DNA of 10,328 nucleotides. Origin: Euperipatoides rowelli. Lineage: Eukaryota > Onychophora > Udeonychophora > Euonychophora > Peripatopsidae. Below, piece after piece: positions 1-7,306 of this stretch. The stretch lies in the NCBI GenBank assembly GCA_003024985.2, contig PXIH01S0001261.1, one strand, 5' to 3'. The translations under genes and the position numbers were made by a program. The first letter of the stretch is position 1, and every line of letters starts with the position of its first letter. Under the pieces are notes generated by a model. That model was not told where the DNA came from. It ran no database searches and saw only the letters and a list, made by a program, of their open reading frames with translations.

Positions 1-9
1 CCCCCCCCG

Positions 10-317
10 GTGACTATTAAAAAAAAAAAATCCCTTTGACTTTACCCAAATTATTTCTGAAGCTTAGACATTCTGAGTGACAGATGCACAGTGGAAGGAA
101 CCCTAGTATATATATGGTCTAAGGAAGGAACTGACGATTATTAAAATACTTAATAGGTTTAATAAACAACATTTAGGTTAACGGTAACAAAATCTTTTGA
201 TTAATGAAATTACATATGAGTATAAGGCATTAAGACATTCATTCTATATAGACTAAACTTTTTACATAAGAAGGCGGGTACATCTTGTGCAAAGTGCTCT
301 CAATGAAATTACTGTCA
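10..317 (-). repeat. Possible 3' LTR remnant of the copia element
   Basis: This is the sequence immediately after the candidate polypurine tract. On the minus strand it begins TGACAG, has a TATA-like GTCTATATAG (243-250) and a second TATATATA near 108-115. Position and these words fit an LTR. No second copy exists in the window to define its ends, and the terminal CA cannot be placed, so this is inference from context. Confidence 0.35.
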
Positions 318-335
318 ATCCCTCTCTCAATGAGA
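318..335 (-). promoter_or_regulatory. Candidate polypurine tract of the copia element
   Basis: About 46 bases past the pol stop, the minus strand reads CATTGAGAGAGGGATTG, a purine-rich run in the place where the plus-strand primer of an LTR element lies, just before the 3' LTR. The LTR would then begin with TGACAG at about 317. Short direct repeats flank it: CTCTCAATGA at 297-306 and 324-333, and GTGCAAAGT at 287-295 and 347-355. The assignment rests on position and composition only. Confidence 0.45.
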
Positions 336-380
336 ATCCTCACTCAGTGCAAAGTCCTTAAATCTGTACACTTTGGATAC

Positions 381-480
381 CTACTGTATATTCTTAAAAC
401 AATCTTTGTGCTTCAATGGTGACAATAGTTTGGTTAATAATCGCTGGCATGTTGCCTGAAGCTATGTATGTGACTTTCAA
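381..480 (-). pseudogene. C-terminal end of copia pol with its natural stop
   Basis: Reading down from 480, the minus strand gives LKVTYIASGNMPA, matching the conserved copia motif after RNase H (usually followed by AD-LTK). One base is skipped at 441, then 381-440 reads LLTKLLSPLKHKDCFKNIQ and stops at TAG (383-381). This closely follows the usual copia pol ending and fixes the element's orientation and 3' boundary. Only one frame change separates the two blocks. Confidence 0.85.
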
Positions 481-489
481 TTTGCATGT

Positions 490-780
490 TCAAATACTTC
501 CCAAATAGTGATGTCTGATATTGATGTGTTTGGTTCTTGAATGCTAGACAGGGTTTTGCATTATCTTATGGTATCCTTGGTTATCACAATATACTCTTGG
601 ATTTACTTTGGGTGAATTGCCTATGCGTTCTTTCAGCAAATTCCATAAGCATGTCATCTTCTTCACCGCTTCGGATAAGCCATATTCGGATAAAGCCATA
701 TTCTCTTCGACTGTCCATTGATTTCTCAATTACCAAGTTATGGCATTTCCATCATCCAAATTTGACCAACAACATATCGA
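490..780 (-). pseudogene. Broken RNase H domain of copia pol
   Basis: In copia elements this domain removes the RNA strand from RNA:DNA hybrids. The minus strand shows DDGNAITW near the start (a GG-AISW relic), then QWTVEENMALSEYGLSEAV, corresponding to the copia PTV-SS-EAEYMALSEA region. In this copy the SSTEAEY segment is shortened. Next come WNLLKERIG, VYCDNQG (the DNQ active-site region) and QNPV. A TAG at 544-546 interrupts where the family usually has Phe in NPVFH. The same frame then continues with HSRTKHINIRHHYL to a TGA at 490-492. The stretch between stops gives an apparent 61-residue ORF (544-729) that is only a fragment of this pseudogene. Confidence 0.88.
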
Positions 781-1017
781 CTAAGAGTTATCTGGTGACT
801 CTAAAACATAAGCTTTGGTCTTGGGTAGCTTTCAAATAAATGAGGGTGTGTTTCGCAGCTGACAGGTTTTCCATCTCTCATATTGAATTTTTTGATACTG
901 TTTTGCGCACTTCCTTTGTGACATAGGCTAACTGATTTTTTTTCATCTTGCTTGAACTGGATTCCCAAGTATAGTGTAACCTTGGTGATAAAATTTTATG
1001 TTGTCAGTTGCCACAAT

Positions 1018-1391
1018 TAAGTCAATGTAGGCTACAATTGGCAATTTGCCATCTTCTGATTTCATAGGTACAGGCATTTATCAGAGTTTAAAAGCTTAAA
1101 TCCTAGTGCTTTCAACTTGTCTTCTGTAAAGTGACTTTCGGAGCAAACTGACAATCCTTTTCACTTAAGTTTCAAAGCCTTCTGGTTGTTCCATATTGGT
1201 TTCTTCGTCCAAGTCACCGTTAAAGTCAAATTGGTATAAGGTTAGTTTCCTTTCAACACAGTAAGCAAATATGAACATGATAGAGCTTAGCCTGGTGACA
1301 GGGTGAAAGTTTCATTGTAGTCAATTTCAGGAACTTGAGAGTAACCTTTCATTACTAGTCTGGCTTTGTACTTATCTACTGAGCCATTGAC
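1018..1391 (-). pseudogene. Broken reverse transcriptase domain of copia pol
   Basis: In an intact element this domain copies the genomic RNA into cDNA inside the particle. Here the palm motifs are damaged. The first catalytic aspartate region reads YQFDF directly followed by NGDLDEE, so about five residues usually present between them (the TAFL part) are missing. The second catalytic box reads Y-I-D-L instead of Y-V-D-D, losing one of the two metal-binding aspartates. Between the two, after EQPEGFE, a stop codon (1165-1167) is followed by VKRIVSLLRKSLYRRQ, which resembles the KKSLYGLKQ region, then two more stops. The domain is therefore shortened as well as frameshifted, and cannot be active. 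Confidence 0.85.
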
Positions 1392-1660
1392 CTTGTGATT
1401 TGTGAATAGTTCCTAACAGTTTCTACACCGTTTTGTCCTGTGAGCAGTCAACAATTTCTATTAGAGCTATCATATTCTGTACGCATGGCATCATGCCATT
1501 TTTGGGGCATCTGGACAATTTAAAGTTTTTTGAACAGTCAGGTTTGAAGAATTGTCTTTTATTAATTGGGCATATTCATCATCTTGTTCATTGTGTTTGT
1601 TTATTGGTTCAAATATTTTTTTCGGCCACCCAGGTAGGCCGGTTTTAAGATTATCGAACC

Positions 1661-2339
1661 ACATCTTATTTGTGGACAAGTTATTTTTTTTTCCTAACTT
1701 TTTCTTTAATATTATATTAGTCAAAATGGGCTAGAGATGTACCTGTAGCAAGTTTGGAGTGTAGAAGGGTGGGGTGGAAAATCGGTGGAATTGAAATTCC
1801 AAATAAAATGGCGAAAAATGTTTATTTCCCCCCCCCCCCCTAACATACACTATGAATATTTTTACTCTATAAGACTGCAATATTTTAAATAAATGTGATA
1901 TTCAGAGCTTGATGCTTCAATATTAAAAAAACTGACTAAAATGATCAAAAAACTATTTCACTTAGGTTACCTTATGAAAAAAACTTCAGTTATTGGGTCC
2001 AATTATGCAACTATCTAATCTTTGTTTAAATCTGTGTAATTAATAATAATATTGACCAAGTTTTTCAATTATCTGATACCAGAGATCCTAAGTACCGTAT
2101 AAACGCTTTCAAATTCAGACTCTCACATAGATGAGATGCACTTCTTTCTGTCGTAACGAACAAAGGGAATGCTTTTTCAGACTATTAATAATTATAATAA
2201 TTTGCATAAGGAAAGAAAGCTCTTGTGGTTTGTCCCAGACCGGAAGTCACAATGTTTGATATACCCATGTGAATCCATGAATCATTTTTTGTGATTACAT
2301 GTGCCCACATATGCATAAATGAGACAGAAAGATAGCATG
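1661..2339. other. Non-coding spacer without recognisable gene
   Basis: No open frame with family resemblance was found here. The stretch holds the C13 run at 1828-1840, a few A and T runs and AT-rich sequence. If the copia element once extended further 5', its integrase should have been here, but no integrase zinc-finger or catalytic motif could be read on the minus strand. Confidence 0.6.
1828..1840 (+). repeat. C13 homopolymer
   Basis: Thirteen consecutive C in an AT-rich context. It is one of six long C runs on the plus strand of this window. Confidence 0.9.
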
Positions 2340-3090
2340 TTCAGTCTTGATCAAGCCGAGGTGCACCCCAACCTCAAGATCGCCAGTTAAGACCATGTTT
2401 ATCGGGGAGAGAGTTGGATAAAGCCTAGGAGCAGGTATTTTGCCAATGCAAGAGTTGTAGTATGTCTAAAGACCGAACCCAAAGACTCTTGATAAGTATG
2501 GTACCCATTCCCTCTTCTTTTCCCCCATTTACCCAACCATTTTCTTTCTTATTCTCTTCCTTTACTTGATTCTTCTTATTCGGATTTAACAATTTCTACT
2601 TTTGATGTATTTTATTCTCTTACTGAACTTCGGATACATGTCCAACTTTAAATGGCTATCATCTAATTTTTTTTTACATTTTTCTTTTCATATTCCAGTA
2701 AGATTAGTGGTCACTCCTTTTTATCGAGCCATTCAGTATTATCCTCCACTCCTCCAGGATTTCAAATTTTGTCTTCCCTGCTTCAAGATTTACCCGAGTT
2801 GTATGTAGCCTCTAGCCTACAGACCGAATCAAAAGCACCTAGTTCCTTACCTTAGGTTCCAACTTCTTAACAAGATTTAAACAAAACTTGAATGTATTTT
2901 TATTTGCAGAGCAATCATTTTTGGCCTTGAATTTTGTTTCATCTAAATTTGTTTAATTTTATTTGATTTTGTTTTGATCTGTATAGCCTATGTATGAGTT
3001 GTAACTATTATCTTTGTAACCATGCTTCTATGTAATAGGTCCAAGTCATAAATATATTTGAATAAAATAAATAAATTCTTGATTTTATTT
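2338..3090 (+). other. Possible 3' end of a LINE or host transcript with AATAAA tail
   Basis: The first 150 bases are visibly richer in G+C than their surroundings and include a short open frame, starting at ATG 2338 and ending in TAA at 2389-2391, that reads MFSLDQAEVHPNLKIAS. About 670 bases of T-rich sequence follow, ending with TTGAATAAAATAAATAAATT near 3058-3077. An AATAAA-rich terminus of this kind is common at the 3' ends of non-LTR retrotransposons and also at ordinary polyadenylation sites. No reverse transcriptase or endonuclease motif is visible upstream. It could be a 5'-truncated LINE copy, the last exon plus 3'UTR of a gene, or chance. The open frame at 2602-2808 within it has no recognisable features. 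Confidence 0.25.
3061..3077 (+). terminator. AATAAA-rich polyadenylation-like signal or LINE tail
   Basis: The plus strand reads AATAAAATAAATAAATT, giving an AATAAA hexamer at 3061-3066 and overlapping ATAAA variants. It sits about 20 bases before the TTAA-flanked element that begins at 3099. In an AT-rich genome such words occur often, so function is not established. Confidence 0.3.
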
Positions 3091-3102
3091 ACCTTCATTT
3101 AA

Positions 3103-3158
3103 CCTTCGAGCGGGCGCGCACAAATTTTTAACATGAGCGTCGTGTGTCGTAATTTTTA
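3103..3158 (+). repeat. Left terminal inverted repeat of the TTAA element
   Basis: The repeat starts directly after TTAA with CCTTCGAGCGGGCGCGC, and later carries GTGTGTCGTAATTTTTACGA. Relative to the right end it has about 25 extra bases between the GC-rich block and the TGTCGTAA block, containing a second, shorter AGCGTCGTG motif. Confidence 0.6.
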
Positions 3159-3190
3159 CGATTCATAGAATCCTAAGTATAAAAGTTTCT

Positions 3191-3225
3191 AAATGTGTGT
3201 AATAATGAAATTATTACACATATTT
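3191..3225. repeat. 35-nt hairpin inside the TTAA element
   Basis: AAATGTGTGTAATAAT (3191-3206) and ATTATTACACATATTT (3210-3225) are complementary at 15 of 16 positions around a GAA loop. This is much better pairing than expected for random AT-rich sequence and lies 88 bases inside the left end. A role in transposition or RNA folding is not shown. Confidence 0.6.
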
Positions 3226-3504
3226 ATGTTCTATTTTTTGTCAGGAATTGTAATATATAAAGAAAAAAAAAAATTCCAACAAACATTTTTTTTAATGATT
3301 TTTTTTTCTAGGCTAAATGTCGGCTGTAAAAAAGAAAAAGCCAGTTTATCTTACATTTCCTTTTACTGTTTGTCGGAGATAGAATTTTTTGCCTTTGATT
3401 TTTGAAATCTACATTAAATTCCGATTTTAAAAATATACAAGTTATTCCTAAATGTTTTATAATATTTATATTACGCTACCGTACCTGAAAGTCAATATTA
3501 TAAC

Positions 3505-3535
3505 ATCAGCGGGCGCGTGTCGTAAAATTTATGTC
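3505..3535 (+). repeat. Internal copy of the TTAA-element end motif
   Basis: GCGGGCGCG followed by TGTCGTAAA repeats the two key parts of the terminal repeats directly joined, in left-end orientation, about 200 bases before the right end. It may be a subterminal transposase-binding repeat or the end of a second, nested copy. No TTAA immediately precedes it. Confidence 0.55.
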
Positions 3536-3689
3536 TGGACATCTTTTTACATACAATTCTAAAAAAATAATTATAAAATGGGCTATGTGCATGGTAAAAA
3601 CCTACCAATATTGTAGTGGGGAGTTAGTTTTAGGAATAGAAGGCAGAGATAAACCCACAAGACCATACACATACACATTTTATAAAAAA

Positions 3690-3732
3690 ATGAATTTGTT
3701 GTAAAATTTACGACAGCACGCTCGCTTGTAGG
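3690..3732 (-). repeat. Right terminal inverted repeat of the TTAA element
   Basis: Read inward on the minus strand, it begins CCTACAAGCGAGCGTGC and continues TGTCGTAAATTTTACAAC. Two of the four differences from the left end in the first 17 bases (positions 11 and 15) are transitions. The adjacent TTAA at 3733-3736 closes the element. Confidence 0.6.
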
Positions 3733-3736
3733 TTAA

Positions 3737-4214
3737 AGAATACCTTCACCCCCCCCCTGCATTTTACTCTGAAGACCATTTTTTCCCTGCAATTATATGG
3801 TAGACAAACTAAACTCTTTCATACTTGATTAGCCTTCATTTTAAAATGCTACCAGAAATGTCATTTGCTACATTTTACTATTTATTAAATTCTTGAAGCT
3901 ATCAAAACAAAAATTTAAGTGTTTTCAGTACTGTACCATACTTAGTTGATAAGCCTACAGATCCATACAAATTTTATTAGGCAGCAAGCAGAAAATAAAT
4001 ATTTGTTAAATAATAAAAAAAAATTCTTTATGGTCCTTTGAGCCAGAACAAATTCATGCAGTTAACAAGTGTACAATTTTAAATTTCTAAAAAGAAAATT
4101 AGAAAATCAAAAAATAATAAACTTGAGAGCCACAAGAGGTCCAATCAGGCAGTCATAACATTTTACCATCATACCATACTTAACAGCATCAATTAGGTAT
4201 GTTGGCCTACTTAA
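3737..4214. other. Non-coding AT-rich spacer
   Basis: No gene or recognisable element was found between the TTAA element and the next inverted-repeat unit. It contains a C9 run at 3749-3757 and several A-rich stretches. A GCCTAC word at 4205-4210 is followed by GTAGGCTAC at 4216-4224. Confidence 0.6.
3749..3757 (+). repeat. C9 homopolymer
   Basis: Nine consecutive C, 12 bases beyond the right TTAA of the piggyBac-like element. Confidence 0.9.
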
Positions 4215-4272
4215 TGTAGGCTACTAATATGGATTAATTAAAGTGGTTTATCAATTTTTTTTTTTTTAAATA

Positions 4273-4325
4273 ATTGATTTAGGTGTAGTTTCACCTAAAA
4301 ATATTTGTTTAATTAATCAATTTGT
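4273..4325 (+). repeat. Left arm core of the 4.2-5.2 kb inverted repeat
   Basis: The arm holds two blocks (4273-4287 and 4307-4325) that pair with the right arm at 33 of 34 positions. It also overlaps a local hairpin: TTTAGGTG (4278-4285) and CACCTAAA (4292-4299) around a six-base loop. Confidence 0.6.
4278..4299. repeat. Perfect 8-bp hairpin
   Basis: TTTAGGTG, loop TAGTTT, CACCTAAA form a perfect 8-bp stem. It is not followed by a T run, and in a eukaryotic genome it has no terminator meaning. It lies in the left arm of the larger inverted repeat. Confidence 0.5.
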
Positions 4326-4884
4326 AAAATTTAAACTGAAACATATAAAAATTTGCAAGCTTCTATGTTTGTTTACAAAAAATAAAACCCAGATATGCTG
4401 ACGTTAAATTGACGTAGCCAAAGAATAAAAAAATCTTGTGGTTTTAGGGCTGGAGGAAAATCATGCAGACACTAGTCATGACTTCATTACGTTTAGAAAA
4501 ATAGTCAACAAAAGTGTTATTACTTTAAGTTTTTGAAGAAAAAAAAAAGAAAAAAAAATTACTTTCTTAACATCAATATAAAATCCATAAAATTTTGAGA
4601 TAATTCTTGGGATTGAAATTGAAGTCAATTTTAAGAAAGAAAAAAAAAAAGCCTGGCTTTTTTTACGTTAGCCTATTAACTTTACATTAACTTTATGCGA
4701 TAATGAGAACAAATTAACTACCGTATTATTTTAAATGTTTTTAATAATATTTCTTAAACATTCTTAGAGATTATATTTTTTAATGCAAATAAAAACTGTT
4801 AAAGGTTTATTTTTAATACTTTTGTTTGTTTCGAGCTGCCTTTATAAAAACCACAGACTGCAAATAAAAAAATCAGGCTTTGAT

Positions 4885-5032
4885 TCATTGATCTACATTC
4901 TGAATGGTCTGTGAAGAAAATGGCTCATCTAGTCTGACAGCCACACCACTATTACTGGAATCTACGCGAGATTTTTCAGGCAAAATTATAGATGTGACGT
5001 CAGTGTCTGGATTTATATTTTGATGCATATTG
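4885..5032 (-). other. Possible terminal coding exon, unrecognised product
   Basis: On the minus strand TTTCTACTTTTATAG (ending at 5033) looks like a splice acceptor. From 5032 an open frame runs 48 codons after one leading base, to TGA at 4887-4885. An in-frame ATG lies at 5028. The stretch is visibly richer in G+C than its flanks, and about two thirds of its codons start with a purine, as coding sequence tends to. The product is hydrophilic and Ser/Asp-rich, with segments such as ILPEKSRVDSSNSG and VAVRLDEPF. No family was recognised. An AATAAA lies about 75 bases beyond the stop (4811-4806). Open stretches of this length arise by chance at this base composition, so the case rests on combined signals. 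It lies just inside the right arm of an inverted-repeat unit and could instead be a transposase relic. Confidence 0.25.
4995..5002. promoter_or_regulatory. Perfect CRE-like palindrome TGACGTCA
   Basis: The eight bases match the full consensus bound by CREB/ATF bZIP factors. The site lies inside the possible exon 4885-5032, so it may simply be coding sequence. Half sites TGACGT occur 11 bases apart at 4399-4404 and 4410-4415, and singly in reverse at 6090-6095 and 7495-7500. The number of half sites is close to chance expectation. Confidence 0.2.
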
Positions 5033-5073
5033 CTATAAAAGTAGAAATTTGATGCATTTTTTGACCGAATATA

Positions 5074-5129
5074 ACAAATTGATTAATTAAACCAAGCATT
5101 TTTCTTTACAAAAATACACATAAATCAAT
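5074..5129 (-). repeat. Right arm core of the 4.2-5.2 kb inverted repeat
   Basis: This is the partner of the left arm. ACAAATTGATTAATTAAAC at 5074-5092 is the exact complement of 4307-4325, and TACACATAAATCAAT at 5115-5129 matches with one difference. Confidence 0.6.
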
Positions 5130-5614
5130 GAAGTTGAAATAGGCATTGATATACTCTCATATTTTCATTAAATAGGCCTACAATGAAAGAAAGTGGAACA
5201 CGAGACTTCAAATGGCAATTGGCTACTTTTTCCCCCTAGGACCCTAGGTATACTGGTTATTGTAATTTTGCTTACCGTATAGGTTTTTGAGATTGAAATG
5301 AGTTTAGGCATTAGCCTACTTGACATGTCTAGGACATATCTACACTACAATCATGTCTATACATTTATGGTTTTCCGGCATTTTTGAAGGTTACAATATT
5401 TTCCAATTTTCTTGGTTTGTTTATAACATAACACATTAGGCTACCTGCACTTTTGCTCCAATATTAAAAAAAATATATTGGTCATTTTTCAAGTTTAGAG
5501 CATTCAGTGATTTAAGGTACGGTAATTAAAAATGCTTGTATATACTCTGTGTGTGATTTGAGAAATGTAGGGTTTCTTTTTCTTCAAAAAAAAAAAAAGT
5601 CTGTATAAAAGATA

Positions 5615-5629
5615 GGCCTACTGTAGGCC
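5615..5629. repeat. Perfect inverted repeat of the GGCCTAC word
   Basis: GGCCTAC (5615-5621), one T, then GTAGGCC (5623-5629) form a perfect 15-nt palindrome made of two opposed copies of the word that recurs through the window. Confidence 0.6.
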
Positions 5630-5823
5630 AGTTCATTATAAATTTAACAATCCTTTTTTTTTTAATCTTTTCAAATTTATATATAGATAAACTTACATTG
5701 ATAGGTGTCATTTTATATTACCATATTTCTCTTTTAGCCTAAAGCATTTATTCTTTGAGTTTGTCTGTTGATCTGCCATTGCCTAACATTATGGTAATTA
5801 ACACTCACATAATAAAAATACTA

Positions 5824-5840
5824 AACAACAACAACAACAA
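5824..5840 (+). repeat. (AAC)n microsatellite
   Basis: Five AAC units plus AA are followed by an A run. It explains the poly-valine start of an apparent minus-strand open frame there, which is therefore not a gene. Confidence 0.8.
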
Positions 5841-7126
5841 AAAAAGGTTTTAATACATTCATGTCAGCAGGTATTTCCCTTTTCCTTACTACCCCCTCTT
5901 TGTCAAAATGAGTCTTGATAAATTGAGATTTTAGTGCAACATAATTTACATTAATAATTATCATTTTGTAGTGCCAAGACTTTTTAAGAGGGAAAAAAAA
6001 AAGTTTAATTGTTGATGTATGGAGTTTTATGTACCTGGTAGTAATAATCTTGTCATTAGGTCTTTGCTCTTCCAATTATATCCTACCAGACGTCAATATC
6101 AGCTAGCCATGCTCAAATAATTTCTTTGACAAATTCAGTTAATTTATTAGTCATTAGGGTTCAGCTTTTTTTTTAAAAAAAAACTTGATTTTGTTTAAAA
6201 TACAAGATTTCCATACAATAACTTTATAAAATAAAATAAAATTCTAAAGATATAATAAGGTTAAAGCTATTGAATATGACATTACAAACATTTAAGCTAC
6301 AGGTATTTAAGAGATGGTACAACATAGAATAAAGATGTTATACTATAATAGGCTAAATACTTTTCACTTGATAAACATTTAAAAACTTTTTTACATTTAA
6401 ATATTCACTCATTTAGCATTTTAGGCCTAAATGAAATTGTGTCAAAATGACGAGGAGGAATGTCACCAGAAAATTTGGCTGATATTTTAATTTTTTTTTC
6501 TTTCTGTTGGCTTATTTGTATTAAAAAAATGAGATGGTAATAAATGTTCATCAAGGCAAGGAAAAAATAATCTATCGTTGTAAAATCAAAGTTTAAATAT
6601 CAAAGTGTGGACATACATAGGAAAATGAATATTTAGATAGAAGGAATGACTGAGATGGATATAATGATTGGAAATAGTCAAGTGAACTTCGTCAAAGTCA
6701 TCTAATCTTGACTTCTAAAGTTTTATAAAAAAATTGAGTTACTAAATCCAAAATCCACAGATAAAAATTATAGGGGTTTTGGGTACCCAGAAACTATTGT
6801 GTTATCAACCCAACCAATGTTTTGTGACTAACCCTTTCAGAAATTAGTAGAAAAATATAGCCAACCGTATGCTTTATTAGAAGCACAATGCTTAGGCGCC
6901 ACCTAAGGGCGTTCAATATACCAAACAAATAAGCAAAAAAAAATGCTATAGCCTACACAGACAAGACGAGTAGCCTATATTATTTTCTTAACAAGGTGGT
7001 CTGTTTTGTGTCCTTATGCACATAAGTTTTATTTATTACTTCCAAGTTTAATAAACACATCTCTTTAGTTTAAGTATACTACAGTCTCTCCATATTCCAT
7101 CTGAAAGTATACAAAGTTTAATTGCT

Positions 7127-7140
7127 CCCCCCCCCCTCCC
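7127..7140 (+). repeat. C10 run with T and CCC
   Basis: Ten C, one T and three C, followed by an A run. The pair of poly-C and poly-A resembles other C-run sites in the window, several of which border A or T tracts. Confidence 0.9.
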
Positions 7141-7297
7141 ACAAAAAAAAATCTATGACCAGTGTCAATGTTACGTTTTAAAAGTAGGCCCTACATCCCA
7201 AAGAAAATAAAAAAAATGTGTTTAAGAACATGTCAAGTTTAAATATATTCACACCAGCTTCCCACTTATACTCAAATTAAGATTTCCCTTTTAATAT

Positions 7298-7306
7298 CCC
7301 CCCCCC
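7298..7306 (+). repeat. C9 homopolymer
   Basis: Nine consecutive C, about 170 bases from the 7127 run and on the same strand. Confidence 0.9.

Larger units (their letters stand above)
10..1660 (-). mobile_element. Degenerate Ty1/copia LTR retrotransposon, 3' half
   Basis: Read on the minus strand, this stretch carries in the correct order the segments expected at the 3' end of a copia-class element: the proline/lysine-rich linker before reverse transcriptase, RT, RNase H, the pol C-terminus with its stop, a purine-rich tract and then LTR-like sequence with TATA-like words. RNase H following RT directly, with no integrase after it, places it in Ty1/copia rather than Gypsy or BEL, since in copia integrase precedes RT. 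The copy is dead: reading-frame changes, in-frame stops and at least two large deletions are visible. Gag, protease and integrase are not recognisable above about 1660, so the element is 5'-truncated or the rest has been replaced. The left limit is uncertain because no second LTR or target duplication could be found; the lower coordinate is only where the sequence meets the opening poly-C run. Confidence 0.85.
381..1660 (-). pseudogene. copia-type pol remnant (linker, RT, RNase H, C-terminus)
   Basis: Pieces seen on the minus strand, from high to low coordinate. At 1500-1650 is a linker with LPGWPKKIFEP and then NCPDAPK. At 1491-1498, one base out of frame after an A run, comes WHDAMRTEYDS, the usual copia entry into RT. 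Block 1293-1391 has the [15 protein letters not shown] motif and DYNETF. Block 1165-1293, in another frame, has [15 protein letters not shown] and NGDLDEE, then EQPEGFE and a stop at 1165-1167. A YVDD-box relic reading YIDL lies at 1018-1029. KKFNMRDGKPVS lies near 850-915, then RNase H at 544-780, and the C-terminus to the stop at 381-383. At least four frame changes and several internal stops rule out function. The normal stretch of over 100 residues between the FNM-KPVS region and RNase H is reduced to about 25 codons. The match is from family knowledge, not a database search. Confidence 0.88.
3099..3736. mobile_element. TTAA-flanked MITE, piggyBac-like
   Basis: A 630-bp unit (3103-3732) is bounded on both sides by TTAA (3099-3102 and 3733-3736), the target duplication typical of piggyBac-superfamily elements. 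Its left end begins CCTTCGAGCGGGCGCGC. The reverse complement of the right end begins CCTACAAGCGAGCGTGC, with 13 of 17 positions identical. Further in, both ends carry TGTCGTAA followed by T-rich sequence and AC (left about 3141-3158). A third copy of the GC-rich motif, GCGGGCGCGTGTCGTAAA, lies inside at about 3510-3527 in the same orientation as the left end. These CpG-rich ends contrast sharply with the AT-rich surroundings. No transposase is encoded; the only internal open frame (3193-3405) is low-complexity Lys/Phe-rich. The unit is therefore non-autonomous. The family is inferred from TTAA plus a CC start, not from a search. Confidence 0.65.
4215..5182. mobile_element. Inverted-repeat unit of about 970 bp, MITE or foldback-like
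   Basis: GTTTAATTAATCAATTTGT at 4307-4325 is the exact reverse complement of 5074-5092 (19 of 19). Further out, ATTGATTTAGGTGTA (4273-4287) matches the complement of 5115-5129 at 14 of 15 positions, with nearly equal spacing on the two sides (19 and 22 bases). Weaker collinear matches (TTGATA, CATTA-like, CCTACA) extend both arms to about 4215 and 5182, giving arms of about 110 nt around a 748-bp core. Collinearity makes a common origin likely. Superfamily and exact ends are unknown, and no target duplication was found. The core contains a coding-like stretch at 4885-5032. Confidence 0.5.

Noticed and set aside
537-839. 100-residue plus-strand open frame
   Set aside because: It is antisense to the RNase H remnant of the copia pol, which explains the sequence on the other strand.
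1433-1734. Plus-strand open frames at 1433-1648 and 1552-1734
   Set aside because: Both are antisense shadows of the copia linker and RT entry region.
3193-3405. 70-residue open frame inside the TTAA element
   Set aside because: It is Lys/Phe-rich from A and T runs, has no transposase motif, and begins within a hairpin.
5526-6075. Minus-strand open frames 5526-5711 and 5821-6075
   Set aside because: They consist largely of translated homopolymers and an AAC microsatellite (poly-Val, poly-Phe). A possible 57-base exon at 6021-6077 has a poor donor and acceptor.
6166-6183. T9A9 palindrome as a terminator or hairpin
   Set aside because: Adjacent T and A runs are common in this sequence and leave no loop. 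Bacterial terminator logic does not apply.
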